From a virus: a DNA stretch of 22,411 bases. Of the stretch, positions 7,550 to 14,843 are shown in pieces. The translations under genes were made by a program, and so were the position numbers. Every line of letters starts with the position of its first letter. Position 1 is the first letter of the stretch. The stretch lies in the IMG/VR virus record IMGVR_UViG_3300042197_003983, positions 1-22,411 of that record. The stretch is one strand, 5' to 3'. The notes beneath the pieces were generated by a model. That model saw only the letters and a program-made list of their open reading frames with translations, did not search any database and was not told the origin of the DNA.

Positions 7550-8057
7550 ATTTGGAGAGATCGTGCTGTCAGAATCGGATCTCTGTGACCTCGTGATGCA
7601 GGGCAGAGATCTGACCACCATGGAGCGTGTGACCGTGGATCCGGCCGTGGATCTAGAAAAGATGCTACAGCACCTGCAAGAACCCAGATCATTGCTGACT
7701 TGGACATTGCCCGAGGCATCCGATATTTCTGTACCCGAGTTTGACCTGCAGCGACAGGCCCGATGGCTCATGCCCGATGAATACAAAAACATAGATATAG
7801 CACAGCATGTATTGGATCTCTGTACAACGCAGGCTCAACTGCAAAGGGCCGGAGAAGAACTGCTGCTGTTCCAGGAACATGGGCTGTTTGATCTCTTGAG
7901 ATATCTGCGCTATCTAGTACACACGATGCAGCAAAATCATGTGATCTGGGGAGTGGGCCGTGGCAGCTCTGTGGCCAGCTATGTGCTGTACCTGCTGGGT
8001 GTGCATCGCATAGATTCCATGCACTATGATTTAGACCCCCGAGAATTCCTGCGTTAA
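7536..8057 (+). CDS. DnaE-like fragment protein (DNA polymerase III alpha segment)
   Basis: A 173-residue protein. Residues 103-160 match a short conserved stretch of bacterial DnaE: the RxxxELxxxxxxGxxDxxxxLRYLV helix followed by GVGRGSSVASYVLYLLGVHRID (139-160), which corresponds to the GPGRGSxAGSLVAYxLGITxxDP signature of the polymerase palm. The protein ends at YDLDPREFLR, just where DnaE continues into the segment with its catalytic aspartates, so it cannot be an active polymerase by itself. The N-terminal 100 residues are not recognised. It sits between unknown proteins and the clamp-loader gene. Possible roles are decoy, regulator or partner of the host or phage replisome (inference). 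Confidence 0.82.
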   Translation: MITNKFGEIVLSESDLCDLVMQGRDLTTMERVTVDPAVDLEKMLQHLQEPRSLLTWTLPEASDISVPEFDLQRQARWLMPDEYKNIDIAQHVLDLCTTQAQLQRAGEELLLFQEHGLFDLLRYLRYLVHTMQQNHVIWGVGRGSSVASYVLYLLGVHRIDSMHYDLDPREFLR

Positions 8058-8060
8058 ATA
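8055..8060 (+). promoter_or_regulatory. T4-like late promoter, GTTAAATAACG
   Basis: TAAATA overlapping the stop of the DnaE-like gene, 23 bases before the ATG at 8084. The strong ribosome-binding site GAGGAG (8072-8077) lies between. The trailing ACG differs slightly from the commoner CTG or CAG. Confidence 0.65.
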
Positions 8061-8083
8061 ACGTATCTCACGAGGAGAAAACA

Positions 8084-8500
8084 ATGACTAGGAAAGTATA
8101 TAGGACCGCCCAGGGCAAGATAGTGGATCTCGGTGCCCTGCAACTGCGCAACGAAAACGTGCGTGCAGTGGGCAACATGCAAGTGAATGCGCGTGGCGAC
8201 CTTATCGACAGTGGCAATCGTCCGATAGACACCAGGAACAGCCAGGTAGCCCGTCAATACCGCCGCCAGACCACCAATGTCTCAGATGCACCTGTGCGGG
8301 CCAGCCAGTCTTCTGCTGCGACCATGCCCCAACCTCCAGAAGATTTCCAAGATGATTTTGTCAAACAGCCGGCACCAGAAGCCGCTGCACCCGCTGCGGG
8401 GTTGGCCGCGGCCATCGCCCGCGCCAGAGAGATACGCCAGGATCCCCTCCGTACCCACCATAGCATAGCCCAACATCAATCTCAAACAGGAAACTCATGA
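8084..8500 (+). CDS. Conserved phage protein, probably late, unknown function
   Basis: A 138-residue basic protein beginning MTRKVYRTAQGKIVDLGALQ. The first 65 residues (RNENVRAVGNMQVNARGDLI) are of a kind recurring in cyanophage and pelagiphage genomes; the rest is low complexity with an Ala/Pro-rich linker (about residues 92-115) and a short helix. A late promoter and a strong GAGGAG ribosome-binding site precede it, which suggests a virion or assembly protein rather than a replication factor, although it lies in the replication block. The stop overlaps the next start as ATGA. Confidence 0.82.
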   Translation: MTRKVYRTAQGKIVDLGALQLRNENVRAVGNMQVNARGDLIDSGNRPIDTRNSQVARQYRRQTTNVSDAPVRASQSSAATMPQPPEDFQDDFVKQPAPEAAAPAAGLAAAIARAREIRQDPLRTHHSIAQHQSQTGNS

Positions 8501-8880
8501 TCGCAGCATTCGCTCCACACCGTATCCAGAATCTCCGAGCGCTGGGCAACACTGTGATCGTGGCCGACATGGAGTTCCAAGGGCGCACTCTCAGTTCAGG
8601 TATCATCCTACACAACGACAACGGTACCACTGCCGGCATCAGACCTCGCTGGGGCCAGATCTATGCGGTAGGACCAGAACAACGAGACGTGCGTCCAGGA
8701 CAATGGATATGCGTGGCGCACGGACGTTGGACCCGAGGTCTTGACATAGAAGACGATGATGGTATCAAAACCATAAGAAAAATCGATCCCGACGATATCC
8801 TGTTGGTGTCAGACCAAGAACCCGGCACTGATGACACCATCTCGGCCGCCATCCAAGCACAAGCCAAAAACCGTTTCTAG
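8497..8880 (+). CDS. GroES-like (gp31-type) co-chaperonin candidate
   Basis: A 127-residue protein. Residues 13-107 follow the GroES fold pattern: LGNTVIVADMEF at the start, SSGIIL at the position of the mobile loop, GQIYAVGP (like GEVLAVG), PGQWICVAHGRW (like the VKVGDxVxF segment) and a closing IRKIDPDDILLVSD that mirrors the GroES C-terminal strand. T4 uses gp31 in place of GroES to fold its capsid protein with host GroEL. The roof and loop details differ, so it may be a diverged GroES-fold protein with another task. It overlaps the previous gene by ATGA and the next by one base. Confidence 0.68.
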   Translation: MIAAFAPHRIQNLRALGNTVIVADMEFQGRTLSSGIILHNDNGTTAGIRPRWGQIYAVGPEQRDVRPGQWICVAHGRWTRGLDIEDDDGIKTIRKIDPDDILLVSDQEPGTDDTISAAIQAQAKNRF

Positions 8881-9104
8881 TGGGTTTCCAAAAACCTGAT
8901 CTCAACATGGCCAGATTGGCCATCGGAACCTGCCTGGTGGAAATCCGCAGTCCCTACAACGATGGCTGGACCGGTTCCGCTTGCAAACAAGAACTTTATC
9001 TGTTAAAATCGTGGTTAGATGATGAATACAATCGTCTACCCAAATTCAGCGGAGAAGAACAATGGGAACAAGAACGCATCGTTGACATACTGAAAAGGAA
9101 ATAG
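8880..9104 (+). CDS. Small conserved phage protein, unknown function
   Basis: A 74-residue protein with GTG start overlapping the previous TAG by one base; an alternative ATG at 8907 would shorten it by nine residues. The core IRSPYNDGWTGSACKQELYL (about residues 22-41) and KFSGEEQWEQERIVDIL are reminiscent of small conserved proteins beside replication genes in T4-like cyanophages. No catalytic motif is recognised. It ends two bases before the clamp-loader gene, whose ribosome-binding site AAAGGA lies inside it. Confidence 0.75.
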   Translation: MGFQKPDLNMARLAIGTCLVEIRSPYNDGWTGSACKQELYLLKSWLDDEYNRLPKFSGEEQWEQERIVDILKRK

Positions 9105-9105
9105 C

Positions 9106-10026
9106 GTGAAGAAACTATGGACAGAAGCCTATCGACCCAGAACTATTGGTGATTATGTGTTCCGCGATTCGGCACAACGACAACAGGTGCAGGCCTGGGT
9201 GGATGCAGGTGCCATACCACATCTGTTGTTTAGTGGTGCTCCGGGTGTGGGCAAGACTACCTTGGCCAAGATCTTGATCGCAGAACTTGGTATCGACGAC
9301 TATGATGTGTTGGAGATCAATGCCAGCCGTGAAAACTCCGTGGACACCATACGCGACAAGATCACTGGCTTCGTGCAGACCATGCCGTTTGGTGAATTCA
9401 AGGTGGTGTTGCTGGATGAGGCGGATTATATTTCACCCAACGGCCAGGCCGCACTCCGCGGAGTGATGGAGATGTATCATGCTTCGGCCAGATTCATACT
9501 CACTTGTAACTATCCAAATCGCGTTATCCCTGCACTGCACAGCAGATGCCAAGGATTCCATATTGAGCGCGTGGATGTCACAGAGTTCACTGCTCGTGTG
9601 GCCACTGTGTTGGTCACTGAGGGCGTGGAGTTTGATCTAGATACCTTGGATACCTATGTCAAAGCCACCTATCCTGATCTGCGCAAGTGTTTGAACATGT
9701 GCCAGATGAACTCTGTGAATGGTATCTTGGTATCACCCACGGGCGACGAAGGAGGCATCAAGGAATGGAAACTGGAAGTGGTACAACTGTTCAAGGCCGG
9801 AAGGGTGCAGGATGCCCGGCGGATGTTGTGTGCCAATGCCCGGCCCGAAGAGATGGAAGAGATATTCCGCTGGATGTATGACAACCTTGGGCTATGGAGC
9901 AAAGATCCGGAAAAACAAGATCAGGCCATCGTGATCATACGCAATGGCCTGGCAAACATACCCATGGTGGCCGACCAAGAGATCAATCTCGCTGCCACCA
10001 TGATCGAACTGGCAGCACTGAGATGA
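9106..10026 (+). CDS. 44: Sliding-clamp loader large subunit (gp44, AAA+ ATPase)
   Basis: A 306-residue AAA+ ATPase of the replication-factor-C/gp44 family; it opens the sliding clamp and places it on primer-template DNA. Visible are the N-terminal EAYRPRTI segment, Walker A GAPGVGKT (residues 44-51), Walker B LLDEAD (102-107), sensor 1 FILTCNYPN (about 129-137) and the arginine-finger motif SRC (about 147-149). The C-terminal third is helical as in other loader subunits. Length is near T4 gp44 (319). GTG start at 9106 with AAAGGA (9094-9099) upstream. The partner subunit gp62 and clamp gp45 are not recognised in this window. Confidence 0.95.
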   Translation: MKKLWTEAYRPRTIGDYVFRDSAQRQQVQAWVDAGAIPHLLFSGAPGVGKTTLAKILIAELGIDDYDVLEINASRENSVDTIRDKITGFVQTMPFGEFKVVLLDEADYISPNGQAALRGVMEMYHASARFILTCNYPNRVIPALHSRCQGFHIERVDVTEFTARVATVLVTEGVEFDLDTLDTYVKATYPDLRKCLNMCQMNSVNGILVSPTGDEGGIKEWKLEVVQLFKAGRVQDARRMLCANARPEEMEEIFRWMYDNLGLWSKDPEKQDQAIVIIRNGLANIPMVADQEINLAATMIELAALR

Positions 10027-10325
10027 GATATTTCATAGTAAAATACATCCGCCGACCCAATGGCAAGATGGACGAACAGGTAGAGGCCAGCAAGCGGCTG
10101 CGCAATAAAGATGTGCAGACGGCCGCAGTGATCTTGGATTTCCAGACCCAGCGTGTGTTACAAAGCACGCTGGAAGGTCGTACTGTGCCCAAAGATTGGT
10201 GGCGGATCCGAGATTTCTATCACCAACACTACAAAGCCATGATCGAGGATCTTGAAGCCTTCAATGGTCTAAAAATAATTGAAAATCCAGCAGTTCATGG
10301 TAATATGACTGATGCACAGCCATGA
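10023..10325 (+). CDS. Conserved small phage protein following gp44
   Basis: A 100-residue basic protein starting in an ATGA overlap with the clamp-loader gene. The core reads YIRRPNGKMDEQVEASKRLR and then QTAAVILDFQTQRVL, followed by VPKDWWRIRDFYHQHY. The position is that of gp62 in T4, but the sequence does not resemble what I know of gp62, so I leave it unnamed. It resembles small hypothetical proteins of T4-like cyanophages. It is the last plus-strand gene before convergent minus-strand genes; no clear terminator lies in the ten-base gap. Confidence 0.78.
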   Translation: MRYFIVKYIRRPNGKMDEQVEASKRLRNKDVQTAAVILDFQTQRVLQSTLEGRTVPKDWWRIRDFYHQHYKAMIEDLEAFNGLKIIENPAVHGNMTDAQP

Positions 10326-10335
10326 TATCGATCAG

Positions 10336-11382
10336 TTATTGTATGGCCATGATCCGCTCGACCAAATTCTCTATCCGACTGTTAATTTCATGGAGTGCAA
10401 ATGCTTCAATTTTCTCACGGCAGATGCGCGATAGTATTTTGTGTTTTGTCAAAAGATCAAAATTATTTTCAAATCGTTGCCGATTTTTGCAAAAAAAATC
10501 CTGTAATCTATCTAGGTCGGTTAGCACCGACAAATTCTTATTGATCGCCTGATAACATCGATCAAAAGGCATTGATTCTTGCTGGTAGGAATGATCGATT
10601 AAGTCGTCAAATACGTCAAATCCCAGCGTGCGCATATGGTCTGCGATAAGATATCCGCCAACCCAGATTGGAACAGTGCCGCCATAAATGGCCATGACGG
10701 TTTTTTCGGTAATCATGGTCTCGTGCTCATCGTATAAAGGTTCAGTGATCAGCGAAACAAAACTGGGCTCATATATTGATTGTTTCAACAGGTTTTCATA
10801 GACTTTTCCATTGCTGTTGAGTGTACCGTTAAATTCAATATAGTTGTCCGAGGTCAATGACTGATCAGGTGTCAAATACACTGATTGATCTTGCTGTTCA
10901 CAATGGAATATGGCGTCGACAACGGTTCGGTCTAGGCTAGACGATATGTCTTTTTCTTGTATCCAATGGCTGTGTTTTGGCCATGATTGGCTGTAAACAA
11001 AATTGGAGAGATTAAAATAATTTACCAGTCTAGACAAAATCAATCGGCTGGGTCTTACTTTGTTTGCGATAAAGTTGAAAGTTTTTTGTTTATTATCCCA
11101 TTTTACAGCATTCACTGCAAGCATAAATTGTTCTACTTGTAATGCGGTCCTGCCTGGAAAACAAACATGTTGATAGGATTCGAAATCTTGGCACGACAAA
11201 AAATCGTCGAACACGATCAAATGTGACCCGGGGTCGCATGTACTGTTGTCAAGCAATTGTTTTATGGGATAATGCTTTGTATCTGCATCAAAATGATGAT
11301 CTATGATCCATAACACCGTGGGTTCCGTCAAAACCTCACCACGGTAAACGTATCCAGGACCAAAGATTTTCATCACATTCAT
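10336..11382 (-). CDS. Glycosyltransferase-like protein, conserved in aquatic phages
   Basis: A 348-residue protein. The C-terminal half carries ITEKTVMAIYGGTVPIWVGG (224-243) followed by LGFDVFDDLIDHSY (253-266), matching a pattern of phage and bacterial GT-B-type glycosyltransferase-like proteins (E-KT--PI--G-PFI, then LGF-TF---ID-SYD), related to the sugar-nucleotide site of fucosyltransferases. Upstream, NKVRPSRLILSRLV (107-120) fits the same family. The normal Pro-Phe after the Gly is replaced by VPIWV. It would transfer a sugar to an unknown acceptor. It overlaps the gene before it (11379-11382) by ATGA, and it is clearly AT-richer than the plus-strand blocks around it, which suggests recent acquisition. 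Confidence 0.72.
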   Translation of the reverse strand: MNVMKIFGPGYVYRGEVLTEPTVLWIIDHHFDADTKHYPIKQLLDNSTCDPGSHLIVFDDFLSCQDFESYQHVCFPGRTALQVEQFMLAVNAVKWDNKQKTFNFIANKVRPSRLILSRLVNYFNLSNFVYSQSWPKHSHWIQEKDISSSLDRTVVDAIFHCEQQDQSVYLTPDQSLTSDNYIEFNGTLNSNGKVYENLLKQSIYEPSFVSLITEPLYDEHETMITEKTVMAIYGGTVPIWVGGYLIADHMRTLGFDVFDDLIDHSYQQESMPFDRCYQAINKNLSVLTDLDRLQDFFCKNRQRFENNFDLLTKHKILSRICREKIEAFALHEINSRIENLVERIMAIQ

Positions 11383-12203
11383 TGGTTGACTTTCACATAA
11401 AATTTGCAGATATCATTGAGCAGTGACTGATCTGGAACACAGATTCCTATCGAACGATATAGATTGAGTAGAGCCCGATATAATACATCAGAGTCACGAA
11501 ACGATTCCACACTGAAACTCAACTGTGGTTGTTGGTGATTGCTAGGATGACATGTCACCGTGTCCAATGAGCAAAAAATTTTGCTCGACGCATCATTGAC
11601 TATGTATTGATTCCAAAATTCTTGCGGGTCCATGCGTACTTCTTTGACATTATTATACTGTTTTGCCAGCACGCTGCGTTTGTCGCTGCAGAAATCAGGA
11701 TGATCTTGCTTGATCACAAATACTCCAGGCTCTCTCTCAAAATATAACTTCCTTAATTTAGCCCTGTGATACCATGTGATGGCATCTTGAGTGTCAAACA
11801 ACATGTTTATCACTATACATCTGTTGACATAGGCCAATGGCACTGCGCACTTGTTTAATATCAACACGATTTTTTCTTCCCCGCGGTAGTGATCGAGAAA
11901 GAGATCGTCTTGATTTTCCTGTGCCTTGCGCAACAAAGTCTCGTGAGTGATATCGTTACCTCGATCAAATCTGTTGCTGATAAAATCCAGTTTGTACGGA
12001 ACCTCAGGTTCGATCTTGAGATAATTTTTCCAGTCGCGGGTAAAATGGTTTTCAAACCAACGCAGAATTGACAAAGACCTTGTTGTTTTTTGTTGTTCTA
12101 TTTCAGGGTACCAGGCAGCCACATCTCGAGATAACTGTAAACAACAACTGAGAAATTTGCCCCCGCTGCCGGGGGCATATCTGACCAATAAAAATTTGTG
12201 CAC
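11379..12203 (-). CDS. P-loop protein, sulfotransferase-like
   Basis: A 274-residue protein with GTG start at 12203. The N-terminus LLVRYAPGSGGKFLSCCLQL (5-24) has a P-loop-like YxPGSGGKFL, comparable to the YPPGGGGNHL of the protein at 21346 and to the PAPS 5'-phosphosulfate loop of sulfotransferases. The rest lacks motifs I can name; EREPGVFVIKQDHPDF and a helical C-terminus are visible. Close overlap with the glycosyltransferase-like gene suggests a shared glycan-modifying role (inference). It starts 17 bases after phoH ends and may share its transcript. The AT-rich composition matches the following gene, not phoH. Confidence 0.65.
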   Translation of the reverse strand: MHKFLLVRYAPGSGGKFLSCCLQLSRDVAAWYPEIEQQKTTRSLSILRWFENHFTRDWKNYLKIEPEVPYKLDFISNRFDRGNDITHETLLRKAQENQDDLFLDHYRGEEKIVLILNKCAVPLAYVNRCIVINMLFDTQDAITWYHRAKLRKLYFEREPGVFVIKQDHPDFCSDKRSVLAKQYNNVKEVRMDPQEFWNQYIVNDASSKIFCSLDTVTCHPSNHQQPQLSFSVESFRDSDVLYRALLNLYRSIGICVPDQSLLNDICKFYVKVNQ

Positions 12204-12220
12204 AGACTATTTACGTAGAC

Positions 12221-12988
12221 CTAATTTTCGTAGAGTTTTAATAAATCTCCAATCATAGGATGCCGCTGGATATCGCGAGAATCCAAGGTACAGACATCTA
12301 GCCCAGATATTGCCCTGGCCCGTAGTCTGTTTGACAGGTCAAGCAGTCCGTTGCTGGGAGCCGATCTATCAGTCTGTTCAACGTCTCCCGTGACCAGAAT
12401 GCGACTGTTTGCGCCAATGCGTGTGAGCAACATCTTCATCTGATTGGGAGTGGCATTCTGCATCTCATCTGCCACTATCCAGGCGTTTTTAAAAGTGCGG
12501 CCTCGCATGAAAGCCAAGGGCGCGATCTCAATGATACCATCTGCCAACATGTTGGCCACTTCTCTGGGATGATAGAATTCTCGCAAGATGTCCAGCAAAG
12601 GACGGGTCCAGGGTTCCATCTTGGCAGTGAGATCTCCAGGCAGAAATCCATGTCGTTCGTCATCTACTCCCACAGCAGGTCTAGTAAGAACGATTCGGTC
12701 GCATTCTCCGCTGCGCAGAGCACGCATCGCTGCCAGCATGGCCAGGTAGCTCTTGCCCGTGCCAGCAGGGCCTAGCGCTATCACGATATGCTGGTCGAGA
12801 TCATTCAAAGACAGTACCAGACGTTCTTGATTGCGGCTTTTGGGAACTAGTTCAATGGTCCTGGGTTTGGACTTTACGGTGGGTCGGAAATCTATGGTGT
12901 TTTCTACTGTGGAATACTGCTGCTGTTGTTGACGGCGTTGCGCTTTTGCACCTCTGGCTCTGCTCAAATCCCATTCTCCTTTGGACAT
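12221..12988 (-). CDS. phoH: PhoH-like ATPase
   Basis: A 255-residue cytoplasmic P-loop ATPase. Visible are Walker A GPAGTGKS (73-80), the PhoH-typical RPAVGVDDERHGFLPGDL (103-120), IEIAPLAFMRGRTF (153-166), Walker B IVADEMQN (171-178) and the closing TGDVEQTD (200-207). The N-terminal 60 residues are a basic, Gln-rich tail seen in phage versions. PhoH is widespread in marine phages; its biochemical role during infection is unsettled, with RNA-related functions proposed. A late promoter motif lies upstream on the minus strand and AAGG serves as ribosome-binding site. It is divergently arranged with the gene at 13130. Confidence 0.95.
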   Translation of the reverse strand: MSKGEWDLSRARGAKAQRRQQQQQYSTVENTIDFRPTVKSKPRTIELVPKSRNQERLVLSLNDLDQHIVIALGPAGTGKSYLAMLAAMRALRSGECDRIVLTRPAVGVDDERHGFLPGDLTAKMEPWTRPLLDILREFYHPREVANMLADGIIEIAPLAFMRGRTFKNAWIVADEMQNATPNQMKMLLTRIGANSRILVTGDVEQTDRSAPSNGLLDLSNRLRARAISGLDVCTLDSRDIQRHPMIGDLLKLYEN

Positions 12989-13006
12989 GATTTCGCTACC
13001 TTGCAG

Positions 13007-13012
13007 TATTTA
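13007..13012 (-). promoter_or_regulatory. T4-like late promoter for phoH, CTAAATACTG
   Basis: On the minus strand the sequence reads CTAAATACTGCAAGG, with TAAATA ending 18 bases before the phoH ATG. It is a full match to the TAAATACTG form at 697 and 19060, and shows that phoH and probably the two genes behind it are expressed late. Confidence 0.75.
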
Positions 13013-13118
13013 GGCCGCGATCTAACGACGTTTTCTGGGTGTGTTTAAACCTACGCAAAATGCTAAGTATTAGACTGTGCTTCTCCAAACCAAAACTTCT
13101 ACTAGACCATGTAGACAA

Positions 13119-13124
13119 TAAATA
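13119..13124 (+). promoter_or_regulatory. T4-like late promoter, ATAAATACAG, at very short distance
   Basis: TAAATA followed by CAG, ending only five bases before the ATG at 13130. By T4 spacing (the motif ends at -6) the transcript would start at the A of the ATG. No Shine-Dalgarno is present. Confidence 0.62.
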
Positions 13125-13129
13125 CAGTC

Positions 13130-13684
13130 ATGCCCTTGGACAAAGACATATTTAAAAATCACGAAGACTACTGGCTAGTGGCTGAAAACATCAGAGACAT
13201 CTACCTTTCCGACGGTAGCCTGCTGAGCCTGATTGATTTTGAGCGTGTGCTGGACGAGCTAGATCTCTATGCATTTAAGAACTGGCAACTGGGCGAACTG
13301 GTAGCAGGACCTGAGATCGGTAGATACACTGTGAGCTGCACATTCATGTGGCCCGAACGCCTGATGCCCGATCCCAGAGGCGCACGCCGTCTTTTGCCAT
13401 TTGACTGCCGAGTGAAATTCAAAAAAACCACCATCAAGATACCGATCAAGATCGAAGAACCCGATGACTTCATACCGGGCACGCACAAAGCACGCCTGGT
13501 GAAGAAAATGGTGTGGCTGGTGGAAATCACCATGCCCAAGAGCTTGATGAATGATATCCGCACTGGATCCATAGAACTGGAAGATCAAGACATCGATCTG
13601 CAGGATCTGGATGCTGCCTATGAAGAAGATCTAAACCAACAGGAATTCAGACAAGATGACCAAGCCGCCGTTCCCACTGTGTGA
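13130..13684 (+). CDS. Conserved T4-like phage protein, unknown function
   Basis: A 184-residue acidic protein beginning MPLDKDIFKNHEDYWLVAEN. The core (DGSLLSLIDFERVLDELDLY, then PDPRGARRLLPFDC) is of a kind that recurs in cyanophage and pelagiphage myoviruses, from memory, usually next to the homologue of the following gene. No enzyme motif is seen; the last 30 residues are strongly acidic. It lies behind a late promoter motif so close that the transcript would lack a leader. The end overlaps the next gene by 29 bases in another frame, so the two are very likely co-translated. Confidence 0.85.
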   Translation: MPLDKDIFKNHEDYWLVAENIRDIYLSDGSLLSLIDFERVLDELDLYAFKNWQLGELVAGPEIGRYTVSCTFMWPERLMPDPRGARRLLPFDCRVKFKKTTIKIPIKIEEPDDFIPGTHKARLVKKMVWLVEITMPKSLMNDIRTGSIELEDQDIDLQDLDAAYEEDLNQQEFRQDDQAAVPTV

Positions 13685-14201
13685 AGCCCTGGAGTACAAG
13701 GACATGGAGGGCATGATCAAGCCCACCCTGCACGTTGACGAGTTCGCCTCCAAGATGGGCGACGACGATGACATCATAGTGGTATCATTTTTCGTGCGCA
13801 GCCAGCAGGCGGCTCGGGATCTCATGAATTGGTTTGAAAAAGGGTACGACTGGGTAATGGATGCTGATGTTAGCCCTGGTGAGATCAGTCCCGGTCGGTA
13901 TTTGGTCTATATTGAAATGCGCCGGCGCAGCTCGGCCGGACAAAAGTTAGCGGATGCTGTGCAGGATCTGGAAACTCTAACCGAACTAAAACTTGCAGAC
14001 TGGACCATGCACTACGGCGATAGAACCGTGCCTTTTACCCGAGAAATATTTGATCAAATGGTGCCCTTGAGTCCAAAAGAATATCGTGCCCGGCGAGAGA
14101 GCGATCTTAATGAAATGCGCGCAGCAGCTGGCATAGATACGGTACCGGTGTTCGAACGCGATAGAGATATCCGCCAGCTACAGTCCGCAGCCGGTATATA
14201 A
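13656..14201 (+). CDS. Conserved T4-like phage protein, unknown function
   Basis: A 181-residue protein beginning MTKPPFPLCEALEYKDMEGM. The segment MGDDDDIIVVSFFVRSQQAA and then RDLMNWFEKGYDWVMDADVSPGEI (about residues 34-79) is highly conserved in pattern among T4-like phages of aquatic bacteria; a helical tail rich in Arg and Glu follows. Function is unknown. It overlaps the end of the gene at 13130 by 29 bases, and the pair probably forms one functional unit. The start ATG at 13656 is the first in frame, with CAAGATG upstream giving a poor ribosome-binding site, in line with translational coupling. Confidence 0.85.
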   Translation: MTKPPFPLCEALEYKDMEGMIKPTLHVDEFASKMGDDDDIIVVSFFVRSQQAARDLMNWFEKGYDWVMDADVSPGEISPGRYLVYIEMRRRSSAGQKLADAVQDLETLTELKLADWTMHYGDRTVPFTREIFDQMVPLSPKEYRARRESDLNEMRAAAGIDTVPVFERDRDIRQLQSAAGI

Positions 14202-14207
14202 ATCCAA

Positions 14208-14843
14208 ATGCAGTTAACCAGTCACGGCTGTAGTTTTATCTACGGCAGCGAATTATCATCGCCATCATTGTCTTGGCCGTCTTTGATCGCTCGAGATCTA
14301 GGCTTTCGTCATGATTGCTATGCAGTACCAGGCATTGGTAACCTACAGATCATGGAATCTGTTCTGTTAAATGCGGGTGCTGCTGATCTGTGCTTAATCA
14401 ATTGGTCCTGGATAGATCGTTTTGATTTCGTCAACGCTGTGGATGAATCATGGCACACTCTACGTCCTGCATTAGATCATGATCAGGCTACACATTATTA
14501 TCAATACCTACATGGTCAGTACAGAGACATGCTGACCAATCTCAGTTACATTGCGATCACGATAGATTTCCTCCATATTCGACAGATACCATTCGTGATG
14601 ACTTTCATGGATCAATTGCTATTTGATACTGTGTTGGCACAATGGCATCCGCCTGATGCTATAGAGTACCTACAACAGCGAGTGCGACCACACATGATGG
14701 ATTTCGAGGGGCAGAATTTTCTTGATTGGAGCCGAAGCCGGAACTTTGCTATCAGTGCTGCTTGGCATCCACTGGAACAGGCACATGCGGCAGCTGCTGA
14801 TCTTATGATACCTGTTATCGATGCCATTCTGCATAAAGCCTGA
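14208..14843 (+). CDS. SGNH/GDSL-hydrolase-like protein
   Basis: A 211-residue protein. The N-terminus LTSHGCSFIYGSEL has Ser9 in a block I-like GxS motif; PGIGNLQIM (41-49) resembles the block III Gly-x-Asn; ISAAWHPLEQAH (182-193) resembles block V, with His187. The Asp normally three residues before that His is replaced by Ala, so activity is uncertain. SGNH enzymes remove acyl or acetyl groups from sugars and lipids. With the methyltransferase and sulfotransferase-like genes nearby, a role in surface-glycan modification is possible (inference). It starts six bases after the previous stop and its end overlaps the convergent methyltransferase gene by 29 bases. Confidence 0.7.
   Translation: MQLTSHGCSFIYGSELSSPSLSWPSLIARDLGFRHDCYAVPGIGNLQIMESVLLNAGAADLCLINWSWIDRFDFVNAVDESWHTLRPALDHDQATHYYQYLHGQYRDMLTNLSYIAITIDFLHIRQIPFVMTFMDQLLFDTVLAQWHPPDAIEYLQQRVRPHMMDFEGQNFLDWSRSRNFAISAAWHPLEQAHAAAADLMIPVIDAILHKA

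Noticed and set aside
10320-10349. GCCAT/ATGGC inverted repeat between convergent genes as a terminator
   Set aside because: Only five base pairs with a loop of about 20 bases and no U-tract.
12208-12213. TAAATA on the minus strand just before the GTG at 12203
   Set aside because: The tail (GTC) does not fit the motif set, the spacing would put the transcript start inside the start codon, and phoH read-through explains expression.
14197-14204. TATAAATC as a T4-type late promoter for the gene at 14208
   Set aside because: It has one mismatch to the T4 consensus, but it overlaps the preceding stop codon region and would start transcription within the ATG; the local form of the motif (TAAATA) is not met.
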